Source: Allium sativum (taxonomy: Eukaryota > Streptophyta > Magnoliopsida > Asparagales > Amaryllidaceae). Taken from it: a stretch of DNA of 64,000 nt. The stretch covers positions 90,044,599 through 90,108,598 of the forward strand of contig CM060911.1 in assembly GCA_030737875.1 (NCBI GenBank), read 5' to 3'. How positions within the stretch are numbered: position 1 is the first letter of the stretch; each line of letters begins with the position of its first letter. Positions 23,648 to 35,770 of the stretch are shown in pieces. A program made the translations under genes and the position numbers. The notes under the pieces are model-generated. The model searched no databases. It was not told the DNA's origin and saw nothing but the letters and a program-made list of their open reading frames with translations.

Positions 23648-23830
23648 TGCCCGACAAAAAGGTACGTATTTAATTTCCATATGAGATTTTATGCGCCGTA
23701 TCGGCTAGCCGCTTGGCTTTTTCTTTTTCTTTTGAGATGAGAAGGACCGGGAAAGCTATTTGAAATTTCCCGATGCTCCCAGTACAAAGGAGGTTATGGC
23801 GAATTATTCCGGGAATTTAAGGAGTTAGAA
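23648..23830 (+). other. Module shared with the GL internal domain
   Basis: From GCCCGACAAA through GGCTAGCCGCTTGGC, a pyrimidine run, a hairpin and GGAGGTTATGGCGA, this aligns at high identity with the minus strand of GL-B (about 42836-43012) and GL-D (about 56366-56542). In those elements it lies inside, near the PPT; here it lies within the LTR. The hairpin arms are CGGGAAA/TTTCCCG here and CGGGGAA/TTCCCCG in GL, a compensated change. Confidence 0.75.
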
Positions 23831-25887
23831 TATTTTTAAGATAATTTGATAGTTAGAAATCAACGTATCAAAATATGTAGAAGTCGATAAGAAAACGAAC
23901 TTAGAAGTAGAATAGTATAATCAAAAAGGAAATATAAGAATAAAATATCGTAAGAATAGAAAGAAGAAGCATGTACGTGTTTGAAAAGTGAATAATTAGT
24001 TTGTAAGGTATTGATTATTCGAGTAAGTAGTCTTATCTGTTTTGACGTTGTAAATGTTATTCAGTCAAGGTCTGAGAGGTAGTTATACCCCAGATTGATT
24101 AATTTCATTATTAACAAATAAATAGTAAGATTTCTGGCTCGAAGATCAATGTTGGATAAAAGTTAGTTGAATACAGTATTTGGGTTGTCGTAACGATGTT
24201 TTACACAACATCTGTTTTGACCCAAATAAGTGTAAGTATAGGAATAAATGAGATTGGAAAAGAGATAAGTAATTGGAATATTTTCCAATTATAACTAGCA
24301 TATATTTTCTATAGTTTAGAAAATAAAGGAAGGCGATATTCGGAAATGTTTTCTAAATAACGTAAAAGGCCAATATGGTTATTAAAAATATTTGGTTAAC
24401 AAATATTGATAAGAAATAGAGAAGAGATTTAATTAATGGAATATTAATTAAGGGCTTAGTAATTGGTTGATAATTGGATGAACACTTGTTTTTATTCGAT
24501 AGTTAAATCATCGACTATCAAAACACTTGTTTTTATTCGATAGTTAAATCACAGACTATCGAAGTTTTGACCATCGTTGTCAATATGGAGAGACCGGTTG
24601 GATTATTATCCGAAGAACCACTCCATATCGGCAGTAGCGTGCGAATCAGATTATATAAAGATAATCGAAGACGGAGTAGAGTGCAAGAACTTTTTCAATT
24701 AATAGAAATAGTGCCTTCAGTTCATCCTGTTTCTGGGTGACTTGTATGGATGAATGTCTGACAGAGTATTTCCAGAAAGGTCACGTACATTGATTTCTTC
24801 AACCGTACCAAGAGTGGAAGCGGAGAAGGAAACTTCTTTTAGCTGACACGTAATGTACTGTTGTAGACATCAATTAGTGATTTTCGATGGATCTGACGAT
24901 GTGACATTCTAAGAGAATCTTGTGTGATAAAGCGTAGCTTCTAGCCTCACATCCGGTAAATGACAGAAATCGGGCAGGCAGCATGGCTATGTAGGTCGCA
25001 CCTATTAGGGTGTATAATCACCTGATCTAGAGTTTCATTTTCTTCTAAAAATCTATTGTCGATGTTGTCCCATTCGGGAAACGGTTGCTGATCCCAACCG
25101 TTGGTGATATACATTCGATACACTCAAGCGAAATGAGTGGTCGGTCATGTGTGGCTGAGTTGCAAGATGTTCTTGTTGAACTCGGTGTATTCTCCTCTAG
25201 AGATATACCAGCGGAAGGTGGTTCCATACCTTGTCATAGTTGGAAATCAAATACCCAATACGTGCTTGCGGTTTATAATTGTATATTACATATGTGGAAC
25301 GTGAGATGAAAACATTCCACTAGATTGTTATTTACTTGATTTAGACATTATTATAATATCAAAGAGTTTTGATATAAAGATAAGTCAACTTCTTGGATTC
25401 TCATAAGGGAAAAACCCTTTCCATGTTATACGGCGTGGCCTTATGAGATATCATTTAGTTTCTGAAACTGTTTTAAACTGTTTACTCATACCAGTCCCAT
25501 GACTGACCCGGAGTTTATTTTGTTTTGTTCTACCTAAAATCTTGGGTGCCTAAATTTGTACGGGCAGTCAAGTAGTTCAGGATTTTTCAGATATATCTAA
25601 AGGAGCTTGGAGCAGGAGGCTTCAGCGTTATCTAGTTATATTGTTGTTCCGCTGTGTTGTAAGTGTTGTACTCTGATAAGTGTATGTTATACAGTTAAGA
25701 TTTTGTATTTCAAAGATGTGATATATTATATTTTGTTCCGCTGCGATGTGAGATTCTGTGTTGTTAGTTCTGTTCTTCTTCTACCTCTTTCTTCTAAAAA
25801 AAATGTTTTGTATTTTCGTGATATTTGGGTTGGACGTATGATGTATATAGTCAACTCCGATGTAACGGAAATTTGGGTCATTACAGT

Positions 25888-25899
25888 TGGTATAAGAGC
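25888..25899 (+). other. Primer-binding site of GL-plus (one mismatch)
   Basis: TGGTATAAGAGC, two bases after the LTR end; differs from the initiator tRNA-Met site at one base. Confidence 0.8.
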
Positions 25900-28524
25900 T
25901 TAGGTTGAGCGAATACCTAGGCTTGTTGGAATGTGCTCATTAGAGATAGGATCAGTAGTATCCTAGAATGGGTTGAGCGTATATATATACGAGAGAGCGT
26001 ATTTGTTATTTGATATAAAAACTGTTTTATATTGTGTTGACTAGTCTGTCGAGTAGATTATAAATTTTGGTCGAATCGTGGGACGCCACGATGTCGATAG
26101 GAGTTTATAAACACTTGAACAGAAAATTGGACACGATATTGTTTTTAAATAGTTGAGTTGATTGTTAGGATTATAATCAAATTAGATTATAAAACAGAAA
26201 TAGTTATATATATAACCAATGGAATTTGTATATGAAATCAAATATACAAATGTGATAAATTGAAATTGAATTCCAACCAGAATTCAGAATTTAAAATCCT
26301 GGGAGTTTGGAAAATATTTTCTAAATGGAGTTTGAAAGAAATATAGTACTGAACTCGTTCAGTAGCTGTGAAATAACTCTGATGATGGTCGCAACATCAT
26401 CAGTGTTCATTTTCGAGTTTCTAAGTGATGAATTGCTACCTTAGAAAAGTTTTGATGGAAATTTGTTTGAAAGAAACAAGTTGTTTGAAAATTCAAATGT
26501 TTTGAATTTGAGATAGATAAATATATGTATATATTTATATTACTTCAAATAAATTTTGAAATGAGAATTGAATATAGATTTCAAATAGAAGTAAAATAAA
26601 GGAATTTGAATATATATATATGTATAATTCAAATAGAAGTGAAATAGAATTTGAATTCAAAGCAATTCAAATGAGTTTGAATAAAGAAAATTAAAATAGA
26701 AATTGTATAAGAAAAATTGAAATGGAATTTGAATTCAAAGGAATTCAAATGGATTTGAATAATGAAAAGTCAAATAGAGATTTGAATATTAGAATTAAAA
26801 TGGAAAATGGTTAAATAGAATTTCAAAGAGAATATAAAGTGGAGGTTGAATATTAGAATTCAAAGAAAATATAAAATTTGAAATAGAATTTTAAACAAAA
26901 GGAGTTAAAATAGAATTTAAATTCAAAGGATTTCAAATAGAAATTGAACAAAGGAATTTAAATAGAAATCGAATAGAGGATTTCAAATGGAATTTGAATA
27001 AGGGATTTGAAATGGGTTTTTGAATAAAGGATTTCAAATAGAAATTGAAGATAAGAAATTCAAATAGAATTTGAAGATAAGGAATTGAAATAGAATTTGA
27101 ATAGAAGAAAAATTCAAATAGAAATTGAATAGAAGGAAATTCAAATATAGAGTTTGAATAAAAAAAATTAAAATGGAATTTGAATATTTTAAATATATAG
27201 GATTTGAATATTAGAAGTGAAATAGATCGGGAATATTATGTTGAAATGGAAAAATGGATTTGATAATATATCAGAATGGAGTTGAATTTATTATAAACAA
27301 AGTTAAAACGGTTATATTTATAAATATAATTAAAACGAGCTCGCCGTTGCGTGGCAGTTCGTAAATTGGCGATTCGAACTTCAATTTAGTATACAGAACT
27401 CAATTGAAGTCGGAATTCGTTGAAACAAGAATCGTTGGGACCGGTTGAACAATAGTTTTCTAATAAAAGAGAAAATTTTGGATTTCATCGTATAGATTTT
27501 GAGTTATGTCAAAATCAAATTTTTAGAAAAGCAGCGCCGGAACCATTAGAAAACCATAACGGTTTAACTAAATAAATAAAAGGATTTTTAGGAAATAAAA
27601 TCTGAATTTGGCATTAGAAAAATCCAGATTGGAGATATAAATTAAATATGAACTCCAGTGAAGTAAGTGAAATGATTTTTAAGACAAAAATCATATTTTA
27701 AATGGTTAAATAGAATTAACTAAATTGACAAATAATTAGTTTAAGGAAATTTGAATCGAAATTGGGTTTTTGGATAAGGGAAAGAGATTGAGAATTTATA
27801 TTCGAAATCGAATATATAACTCGAGTTGAAAATATTATTAGATTAGTTATAATTAAGTTGACATATATTTGAACAAGTTATATTCAAATAAAAGTGTGAA
27901 CTAGGCAAAACGGTTAATTAGCAACTAGTTAATAGGAATTTGAATTATTGAAATTAAATTTAACTTAAGTAAGTTAAATGGATCGAAATGAATAAGTGAG
28001 TAAAATCAATGTGAATGAAATATGAATTTGGTGTGAAGAAAGAAGAAACCAAAAGAGTTAAAAAGGAAATATATTTGTAACACAAATACAAAGGAAGTTA
28101 TGTGCAAACAAATAGAAGGAGAAATATTTGTAAAAACATTTGCAAATAGAATTTGAACAGGGAATATTTGTAAAACATTTACAAGTAGATTCAATGGAAA
28201 TATTTATTTATAGAAAATAAATAAAATGTTATAAATGAGATATTTATTTGTTAAATAAATAGAATTGATCAAAGGAATATTTAGAATGTGAATAGAAAAT
28301 GGAAATCTGTTTTTAACAGATAAATAGAAAAGATTAATTTATAAATAGCAGTTTGTAAATTAAATTAAATATTTATCATTCGATAAAATGGAATATATAA
28401 GTCTGAACCTATATAGAGAAGAGATATTGGTTTTAACACCGATAGTTTTAAATAGAAGGGGGTACACAACACTTGTATAAGTGAAGTAACGTTATTAAAG
28501 AGAACATTTATAAAGTGAAGAACC
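25900..28524 (+). mobile_element. GL-plus internal region (non-coding, cut by GL-A)
   Basis: The start (25935-26006) shares TAGAGATAGGATCAGTAG with GL internal domains and TACGAGAGAGCGTATTTGT with the Tekay-1 leader. A hairpin at 26379-26403 has the same arms as in GL-B and GL-D. From about 26500 the sequence is AT-rich and dominated by GAATTTGAAT/ATTCAAAT words. No frame resembling gag or pol was found. The element is interrupted at 28525; GAACC precedes the break as a candidate TSD. Confidence 0.65.
26379..26403 (+). other. Candidate dimerisation hairpin in GL-plus
   Basis: Arms CTGATGAT and ATCATCAG (8 bp) around a 9-nt loop GGTCGCAAC. The same arms with different loops occur in GL-B (43339-43363) and GL-D (56878-56902). 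Confidence 0.6.
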
Positions 28525-29105
28525 TGTAAGAACCCGTAACTTCCCCGTGAAGGAAAGAGCGGATACTTTTGAGAACAACACACAAAATAGAACGCAGACG
28601 GAAGAACATTTCATTGTTATTACAACAATTCCATCAGATACAAGAATATACAGAGTATAAATGAATAAATTACATTCGATAAATATCAGAGATTACAATA
28701 AATTACATAGCAGCGGAAAATAATACAAAACACAACTGAAAGTAATACACGGATACAGAGCTTTCCGAGCATCGTTCCAGCTGTAAATCAGGACCCTGTG
28801 GATATAAATCTGCAAAACCAAAACTACTAGCTGCCCGTGCGGAAAATAGGGGCACCCAGAGTTTAGGTTAAAACAATAAACTCCAGGTCAGTCATGTGAC
28901 TGGTGTGAGAACTAAAACAGTTATTAATATTGGTTTTAAAGTTAGGTAAATCAAGGGACCACACCGTATAACACGGAACGGGTTTCCTCCCAAGAATACC
29001 AGTGCATAAAACAAACAGCGCAATGCTAAATAAAGAAAAATGAAGCTGTTATAAGACCCAGGTCCCATCACACAATGCAACGCAAGCCGGAGGATAGGGT
29101 TTTTA
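28525..29105 (-). repeat. GL-A LTR fragment (minus strand)
   Basis: Starts TGTAAGAACCCGTAACTTCC in + coordinates, which is the 3' end of an LTR on the minus strand. It is closest to solo LTR GL-E in this end sequence. It is cut at 29105 by GL-B; the rest should lie beyond the window. Confidence 0.8.
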
Positions 29106-29847
29106 TGTGACGAACAGGAATTCCGCTCGGTCCGAACCAGTCGCTAAACCGACCCAGACCGTTCGAAACGCCCTATCGTTTGAGAACATGCCACAACAGA
29201 ACGCATATAAAAGAACATTTCATTGTATATTACAACAATGCATCAGATTACAAGAATATACAGAGTATAAACAAATAAATATTACACAGAAATAACAGAG
29301 ATTTAAATTATATTTAAATACATAGCAGCGGAAAATAATACAACACACAACTAGAAGAGATATACGGATACAAAGCTTTTCCGGATATCGTTCCAGCTGT
29401 AAACCACGATCCTGTGAATATAAATCTGCAAAAACCAAAACTACTAGCTGCCCGTGTCAAAATAAGGGCACCCAGAGTTTAGGTTAAAACAATAAACTCC
29501 AGGTCAGTCATGTGACTGGTGTGAGAACTAAAACAGTTAATCTTTATTTTTAAAGCTAGGTAAATCAAGGGACCACGCCGTATAACACGGAACGGGTTTC
29601 CTCCCAAGAATACCAGTGCATAAAACAAACAGCGCAATGCTAAATAAAGAAAAATGAAGCTATTATAAGACCCAGTTCCCATCACACAATGCAACGCAAG
29701 CCGGAGGATAGGGTTTTTACCTTATAATAGCCAAGAATGCTTGATACGTTTAAAACAAATCATTTGATACTATTGTAAGTGCATAGTGTATAAAACAACT
29801 TCAAATCATAAGTATCAATCATAGGCGGCATAAGTGCCCCATCCCAC
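29106..29847 (-). repeat. GL-B 3' LTR, part 1
   Basis: Aligns with 43702-44448 of the partner LTR. It ends at the CCCAC duplicated by the GL-E insertion (29843-29847 and 36690-36694). Confidence 0.88.
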
Positions 29848-32800
29848 TGTAAGGACCCGTAACTTCCCCGTGAAGGAAAGAGCGGATACTTTGAGAAAAA
29901 CACACAAAAGGACGCATACGGAAGAACATTTCATTGTTATTACAACAATTCCATCAGATACAAGAATATATAGAGTATAAATGAATAAATTACATACCAT
30001 AAATATCAGAGATTACAATAAATTACATAGCAGCGGAAAAATATACAAAATACAACTAGAAGTGATACACGGATACAGAGCTTTCCGAGCATCGTTCCAG
30101 CTGTTAATCAGGACCCTGCGAATATAAATCTGCAAAACCAAAACTACTAGCTGCCCGTGTGGAAAATAGGGGCACCCAGAGTTTAGGTTAAAACAATAAA
30201 CTCCAGGTCAGTCATGGGACTGGTGTGAGAACTAAAACAGTTATAATTATTTATTTTAAAGTAAGGTAAATCAAGGGACCACGCCGTATAACACGGAACG
30301 GGTTTCCTCCCAAGAATACCAGTGCATAAAACAAACAGCGCAATGCTAAATAAAGAAAAATGAAGCTGTTATAAGACCCAGGTCCCATCACACAATGCAA
30401 CGCAAGCCGGAGGATAGGGTTTTTACCTTATAACAGCCAAAACATGCTTGATAAATTTAAAACAAATCATTTGATACTATAATAAGTGTATAGTGTCAAA
30501 AACAATTTCACATCATAAATATAAATCATAGACGGCATGAGTGCCCCATCCCACTATGTCGCCATACTAGGCTCTACAAATAAAACCGCAATACACGTAT
30601 TGGAAATTGGATTCCGTCATGAGCCAAGGCAAGGGGCAAGCTCCTCTCCGCATTCGAGACACTCTAGCAAATGCCTCGGGACCGCACACAGCAATCCCCT
30701 GAATCGTCCAAGGCCGGTCCTCTCTTACTTTTGAGGATTGGCAATTCCTGAACACACGTTTCCCGGTCCTTACAGACCTATATCCGAGGCGCCTCATATC
30801 CAACAACCACACAGGTGAAAAGTATATAAATGTCAGGGCTGGTAGGTCACTGACACCACCCTAGCAAGAAAGAAACGTCATGCACTCCTTGGGTCCGTCT
30901 CCCGTTTTTGACTCATACCGAGGTGTGAGGCTCGCGAATTCACGTTATACACAAAGCTAGGCCACACAGGCCGTGCTTTGATCATCAACCACAAGACTTT
31001 GCTTTTCAACAAAAGCCCTGATCAATTGCCACTTACGAATGCCACATTGGCAATTCACTCCATGCGACTGATGTCCATCGATATACAACCTCTGAGCTCG
31101 TACGTCTCAGAGAAGGGCGTTAAGCAAGAGAATAAATTCTCCGCCGCCAAACAGATGTATATTTAATAGAAATCAATCAACACAGAATAAAATCCAATGT
31201 CAGACACACATTCCATTTACAAGTTCGTTCTGGGTCTGAACGAAACCGGAGGCACTTTCCTCGCATATCCATCCATCTCCAAGTACGTCTGGACGATCAC
31301 CAACTGATTCCGTCATCCTGGGTGTACAGCCCAATCAAGATCATCAGTAATCACCCAAACGATGTGAAGACTTCCGGTCTTCGACCACCGTCTTCATCTT
31401 CGACATCTCGTCGAATCGGTTATTCAGAATGGGTATAACCCGGCCTTCCTGAATAACCCACGTATATAATAAACGAATGTTACACAAACACAACAAACGC
31501 CTCATTCCAATTCAGAATATCCTTTTATTCACAAAATCATATTCTTAGGGAAAGGTTCCCATTAATTTTATCAAAGACAAATTCTTCTAAATTTATTCTT
31601 TAATCTTCCTTTGGATATCATCTCAAACTAGTCGGGATTAACGAACCACACCGAAGTAATTATTTAGCTTATTTCCCAATCCCAACCTATATATCCCATG
31701 GAGCAAAACTGGTGATACTCCATATCTAACACCACGGTGTTATCGGTAAAATTAATTACCATTTCACGTTCAAATCGAATTAAAGATTTAACTATCGCTT
31801 TGGAGCAAAACTGGTGGTACTCCATTCTCGATCACCTTTCAGATTTGATAATTTAAATTATCAATTCACATTTTAATCTAATTAAAGATTCATTAAAACT
31901 CCACTTAGCTTTAATCTTTTCAAAAATCAATATCCTACCTTTAACTGGGTTAAAGAACCAATGTCATCAAAAACACGATCCACGACAAACCAAATCACAT
32001 TTGATATTAAATACAAGGCTCTGAATAGAAAATATACCGGCTTATATTCAATATCAAATTCCGAAACCAACAAATATCGTATTGGAAATAACGATATATA
32101 ATATATCTTTCAAATTCCCAAAACAATATCTGTATAGTCCCGAAATCCAACATCGAAATATTCCGAAGATAATTTCGATTCAACTACACTTCCACTTCAG
32201 AATATTGGGAATATTGATTAGTTTTAAAATCACTTTCAAATTCAATTTATTTATTTCAAAAATGATCTGATTTTAATTCTAGTTCAAAACTAGTTCATTT
32301 CGATAAAAATCTATTTTTATCTTTTCAAATGTGAAATTTTTCAACCCAATTTTTCCCAAATCATTTCTTATGATTTTACACAAATTATAGATATTTTTGA
32401 TAATTTTATCAAGGCCCGTACAGTCGATTTCCAACAACGGCCATCGAACTGCACTTACAGCGACCTTTTCTGAAATTGATTTGGACATAATTCCAAGTCC
32501 AACCTTTAGAATTCAAATTTCTAATATTCATTGGAAAGCCCTTTTCGATACGAACCCAACGGTTCCGGTTTTAGGAGAATCCGACGGTCGGATCTCCCGC
32601 AATGTCCGTTTGAAATAAATGGTCGAAATTCACGAACTGCCGCTGCGCGGCGCGTTCTATTCAGGCCATTATATTATATATATAATATATATTTCGTCGA
32701 TTTCCATTTAAAACGAATTTTATAACTCGTTTTAAATTCGTTTCTGAAACAATTCAACTTCTATATTCAATTCAAATCAAAATTGAATTCTTCTTTATAA

Positions 32801-32884
32801 ATCCGTTTTAAAATTCATTTCTATTCAATTCAAATTTTAATTCAATTTGAATTCATTTCAATTCTCTTTCAATTCAATTTGAAT

Positions 32885-33075
32885 TCGTTTTCAATTCAAT
32901 TCATTTCGAAATCGTTTTCAATTCAATTCATTTCGAAATCGTTTTCAATTCAATTCATTTCGAAATCGTTTTCAATTCAATTCTATTTTATTCGAATTCA
33001 AATTCACTTTCTATTCAATTCGAATTCAAATTCACTTTCTATTCAATTCGAATCGAATTCATTTTCTATTCGATT
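32885..33075. repeat. 27-bp tandem repeats in GL-E
   Basis: A few units of TTTTCAATTCAATTCATTTC plus GAAATCG followed by degenerate ones. A 27-bp unit is nine codons, so long frames (FSIQFISKS) open by accident. It contains the palindrome TTTCGAAA. Confidence 0.8.
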
Positions 33076-34323
33076 CGAATTCATTTCAAATTGATTCAAT
33101 AAAATTTCCATTTGAATTTTAATCTAATTCAATTTGAATTTCCTTTCAAAATATTAAATTTTGAAATCACTTTTCAATATTCATTATAAAACGAATAAAA
33201 TCGATATAAACATCGTTCGCGTCAAAATAACGCATCTCTAATCAACACGGCTTTATATTTTCAATACTTCTTTATTCTATCCAACTAATGAATATTTATC
33301 CCATTCAACACATGAATCTATATTTCTTCCAACACACGACTAATCTCAACACATGAGTACTGTCAACACATCACTATTTTTGTTAAGTAAAATATTTTAT
33401 AAAACTATGGTATCTATCATTTGATTTTAATTGGACTCCACCGTAAAGTAGATTCTAATCGTAAATATGATAAAGATGTAATTTTTATTATTTAAAATAT
33501 TTCACTCAACACATGAACCTCGTCAACACATGACTATTTTTATATTCAACACATGAATTTTCTTTTATAATATTCATTATTTTCCCGATTGGAATGAGGC
33601 CCAATCAATCACCATATAACGTTAATTATATGGATTCCATACAACACATGTATATAATAGCATTGAAAAATAATCAACCATCAACCAAAGTGCACTACAC
33701 AACTGCATAAGCATCAAATATAAATAATCGACGCTTACACAGTCTGTCGACCAATCGATCGACAATAATTAAATAATTGGGATTAGTGCACACCAAATAT
33801 CATCCCAACACCCGTGTGGGGTTTCAAATCAACAAACACACATTTTTGTTTGTGCAGTTGGGCGATGTGTAAAATTTATCAACCCAATCAATATCAGTCA
33901 AATCAGTGTAAATAAACAAATCGGCCGATTTGTTTATAAATATTTATTTATTCACTTTCACGTTAAAAACTATATTTTTAACGTCAAAAGTATTTATTTC
34001 AACACTTGAATTTCTATTCAGTTCATTTACACAATAAAAATGATATTTTTATTTTTCTAACATATTTTAGAAAATTTCGGCGGCATAACGGCACGATACT
34101 AGAAACGGGACGAGGCCTAGCCTTATCCCCAGTCTAGTGAAGGCCCACGCCATTCACACATCAATCAAAATCACCAAACAACTAAATCCAAATCACATCA
34201 TATAACTAATCTATGCAACCAAACAAACAAGTCCATGGTCTGTGGACGATTGTGTCGGGTGCTACTAAGCACCGTCTGCATCCTAGTATATATATATATA
34301 TATAACTAGAAAAGAAATTGAAA

Positions 34324-34340
34324 GGTGAGAAATTCTCACC
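34324..34340. other. Perfect palindrome GGTGAGAAATTCTCACC
   Basis: 8-bp arms around one central base. It recurs at 54023-54039 and 61748-61764, slightly changed at about 40320, and as a diverged form near 22370 in GL-plus. Its retention across copies suggests a constrained site; role unknown. Confidence 0.6.
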
Positions 34341-34429
34341 GATAGCTATCCTAGCTCCACGGCTCTTCCAATGCAGAAAATCTTCACTGTTCTCGTCTCT
34401 TATCACTTTCTTCGCCCGTATTCTCTACA

Positions 34430-35205
34430 TATGTAAAAATCGAATTTTTACTTTGCTACTCAATATTTAAAAATCGAATTTTTTCTACGCCATTCAATAT
34501 ATCAAAATCTAATTTTTCTTTCGAAGTTCTATATATCAAAATCATATTTTTCTTTCGAAGTTCAATATATAAAAATCCTATTTTTATTTCGAAGTTCAAC
34601 ATATAAAAATCCTATTTTTATTTCGAAGTTCAACATATAAAAATCCTATTTTTATTTCGACATTCAAATAAAAATCGAATTTTTTTTACTATGCTTCGTT
34701 ATAAAAATTATATTTTTATCTCGATGCCTTATAGACAAAAATTCCCTTTCATAAAAATATAGATTTCACCTCTTCTAAAAATATAGTTTTGCCTTTCTAA
34801 AAATATAGTTTTGCCTTCTAAAAATATAGTTTTGCCTTTCTAAAATTATAGTTTTGCCTTTCCAAAAATATAGTTTTTACCTTTCTAAAAATATAGTTTT
34901 TACCTTTCTAAAAATATAGTTTTGCCTTTCTAAAAATATAGTTTTGCCTTCTAATAATATGGTTTTTATTTTCTAAAAATATAGTTTTTACCTTTCTAAA
35001 AATATAGTTTTGCCTTTCTAAAAATATAGTTTTGCCTTCTAAAAATATAGTTTTTATTTTCTAAAAATATAGTTTTGCCTTCTAAAAATATGGTTTTGAT
35101 TTTCTAAAAATATAGTTTTGATTTTCTAAAAATATAGTTTTTACCATTCTAAAAATATAGTTTTGCCTTCTAAAAATATGGTTTTTATTTTCTAAAAATC
35201 AATGT
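34430..35205. repeat. Degenerate 34-bp and about 20 copies of a 21-22-bp repeat (GL-E)
   Basis: The first part resembles the 34-bp units of GL-B and GL-D (AAAAATC...TTTTT...TTCAATATAT). From about 34755 the unit becomes AAAAATATAGTTTTGCCTTTCT, repeated about 20 times with small changes. Confidence 0.85.
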
Positions 35206-35454
35206 TATATAAAAAAAATATCCTAACTCTTCATGTTAAAAATTAAAACTTTGTTCCATATATATAAAAAAAAAATCAAAAACAAGTTTTTAAATCTACT
35301 AAAAAAATCAGTTTTTAAAATTCTTACAAAAACAGTTTTCGCATCTTTTTTTAAAAAAAAAACAGTTTTCGCATCTTTTTTTTTTGTTTTAAAAATTCAG
35401 TTTTTAAATCTGTTTATATAAAATAAGAATAAATAAATAAATTTAAAAAAAAAC

Positions 35455-35770
35455 TTATAGGGGGGGCTACTGGTCATGCTCGTCGGCGTCTGAGGGGGCT
35501 TCAACGAGGCGGAGGGGGGGTTGCGCCATCGCTCAGGCGAAGGAGGGGGAGGGCGAACTGTGGTGGCGGGGCTCGGTGCGATTGCGGGGTTCGTACGAAG
35601 CGGAAGGGGGTGGAGGAGGTGGAAGCGGCCAGGCGGAGATAGGGGGTTGCGCCGTTGACTAGAGGGGGGGGGGGCGTCCTGTCCGAGGCGGCGACGATGA
35701 GCCCTAGGGCGGCGGTGACCAAATCGATTTGGGGAGGGGCTGAGTGGTTTTACGGGTTTGGGAAATAACG
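35455..35770 (-). other. GC-rich island in GL-E LTR
   Basis: About 300 bp with long G runs (C runs on the element strand) in otherwise AT-rich DNA. A 73-aa alanine/proline-rich frame (35501-35722, minus) crosses it. The islands at the same LTR position in GL-B and GL-D have unrelated sequence. Confidence 0.65.

Larger units (their letters stand above)
21774..25885 (+). repeat. GL-plus LTR, right part
   Basis: Ends GGGTCATTACA, then GT and a PBS. Several short blocks match GL LTRs read on their own strand, in the same order: a GTGAG...CTCAC hairpin near 22370, CCTTCTATACCGCGATATCC near 22591, a TTTGGGT...GACCCAAAT block near 24180, GTGCCTTCAG...TCTGACAG near 24710-24764, TCCATGTTATACGGCGTGG near 25420 and the R/U5-like module at 25485-25570. 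This shows GL-plus is a distant + strand relative of the GL family. The shared GAGCAGGAGGCTTC near 25607 also links it to Tekay LTRs. No gene. Confidence 0.75.

Noticed and set aside
11686..25885. DNA transposon with 11-bp inverted ends TGTAATGACCC/GGGTCATTACA
   Set aside because: No target duplication flanks the pair (AAAGA versus GTTGG) and a tRNA-Met primer site follows directly, so it is an LTR with inverted TG...CA ends.
35501..35722. Proline-rich frames in GC islands as host genes
   Set aside because: Composition-driven, no recognisable domain and not conserved between copies; kept only as a first-exon hypothesis for GL-D.
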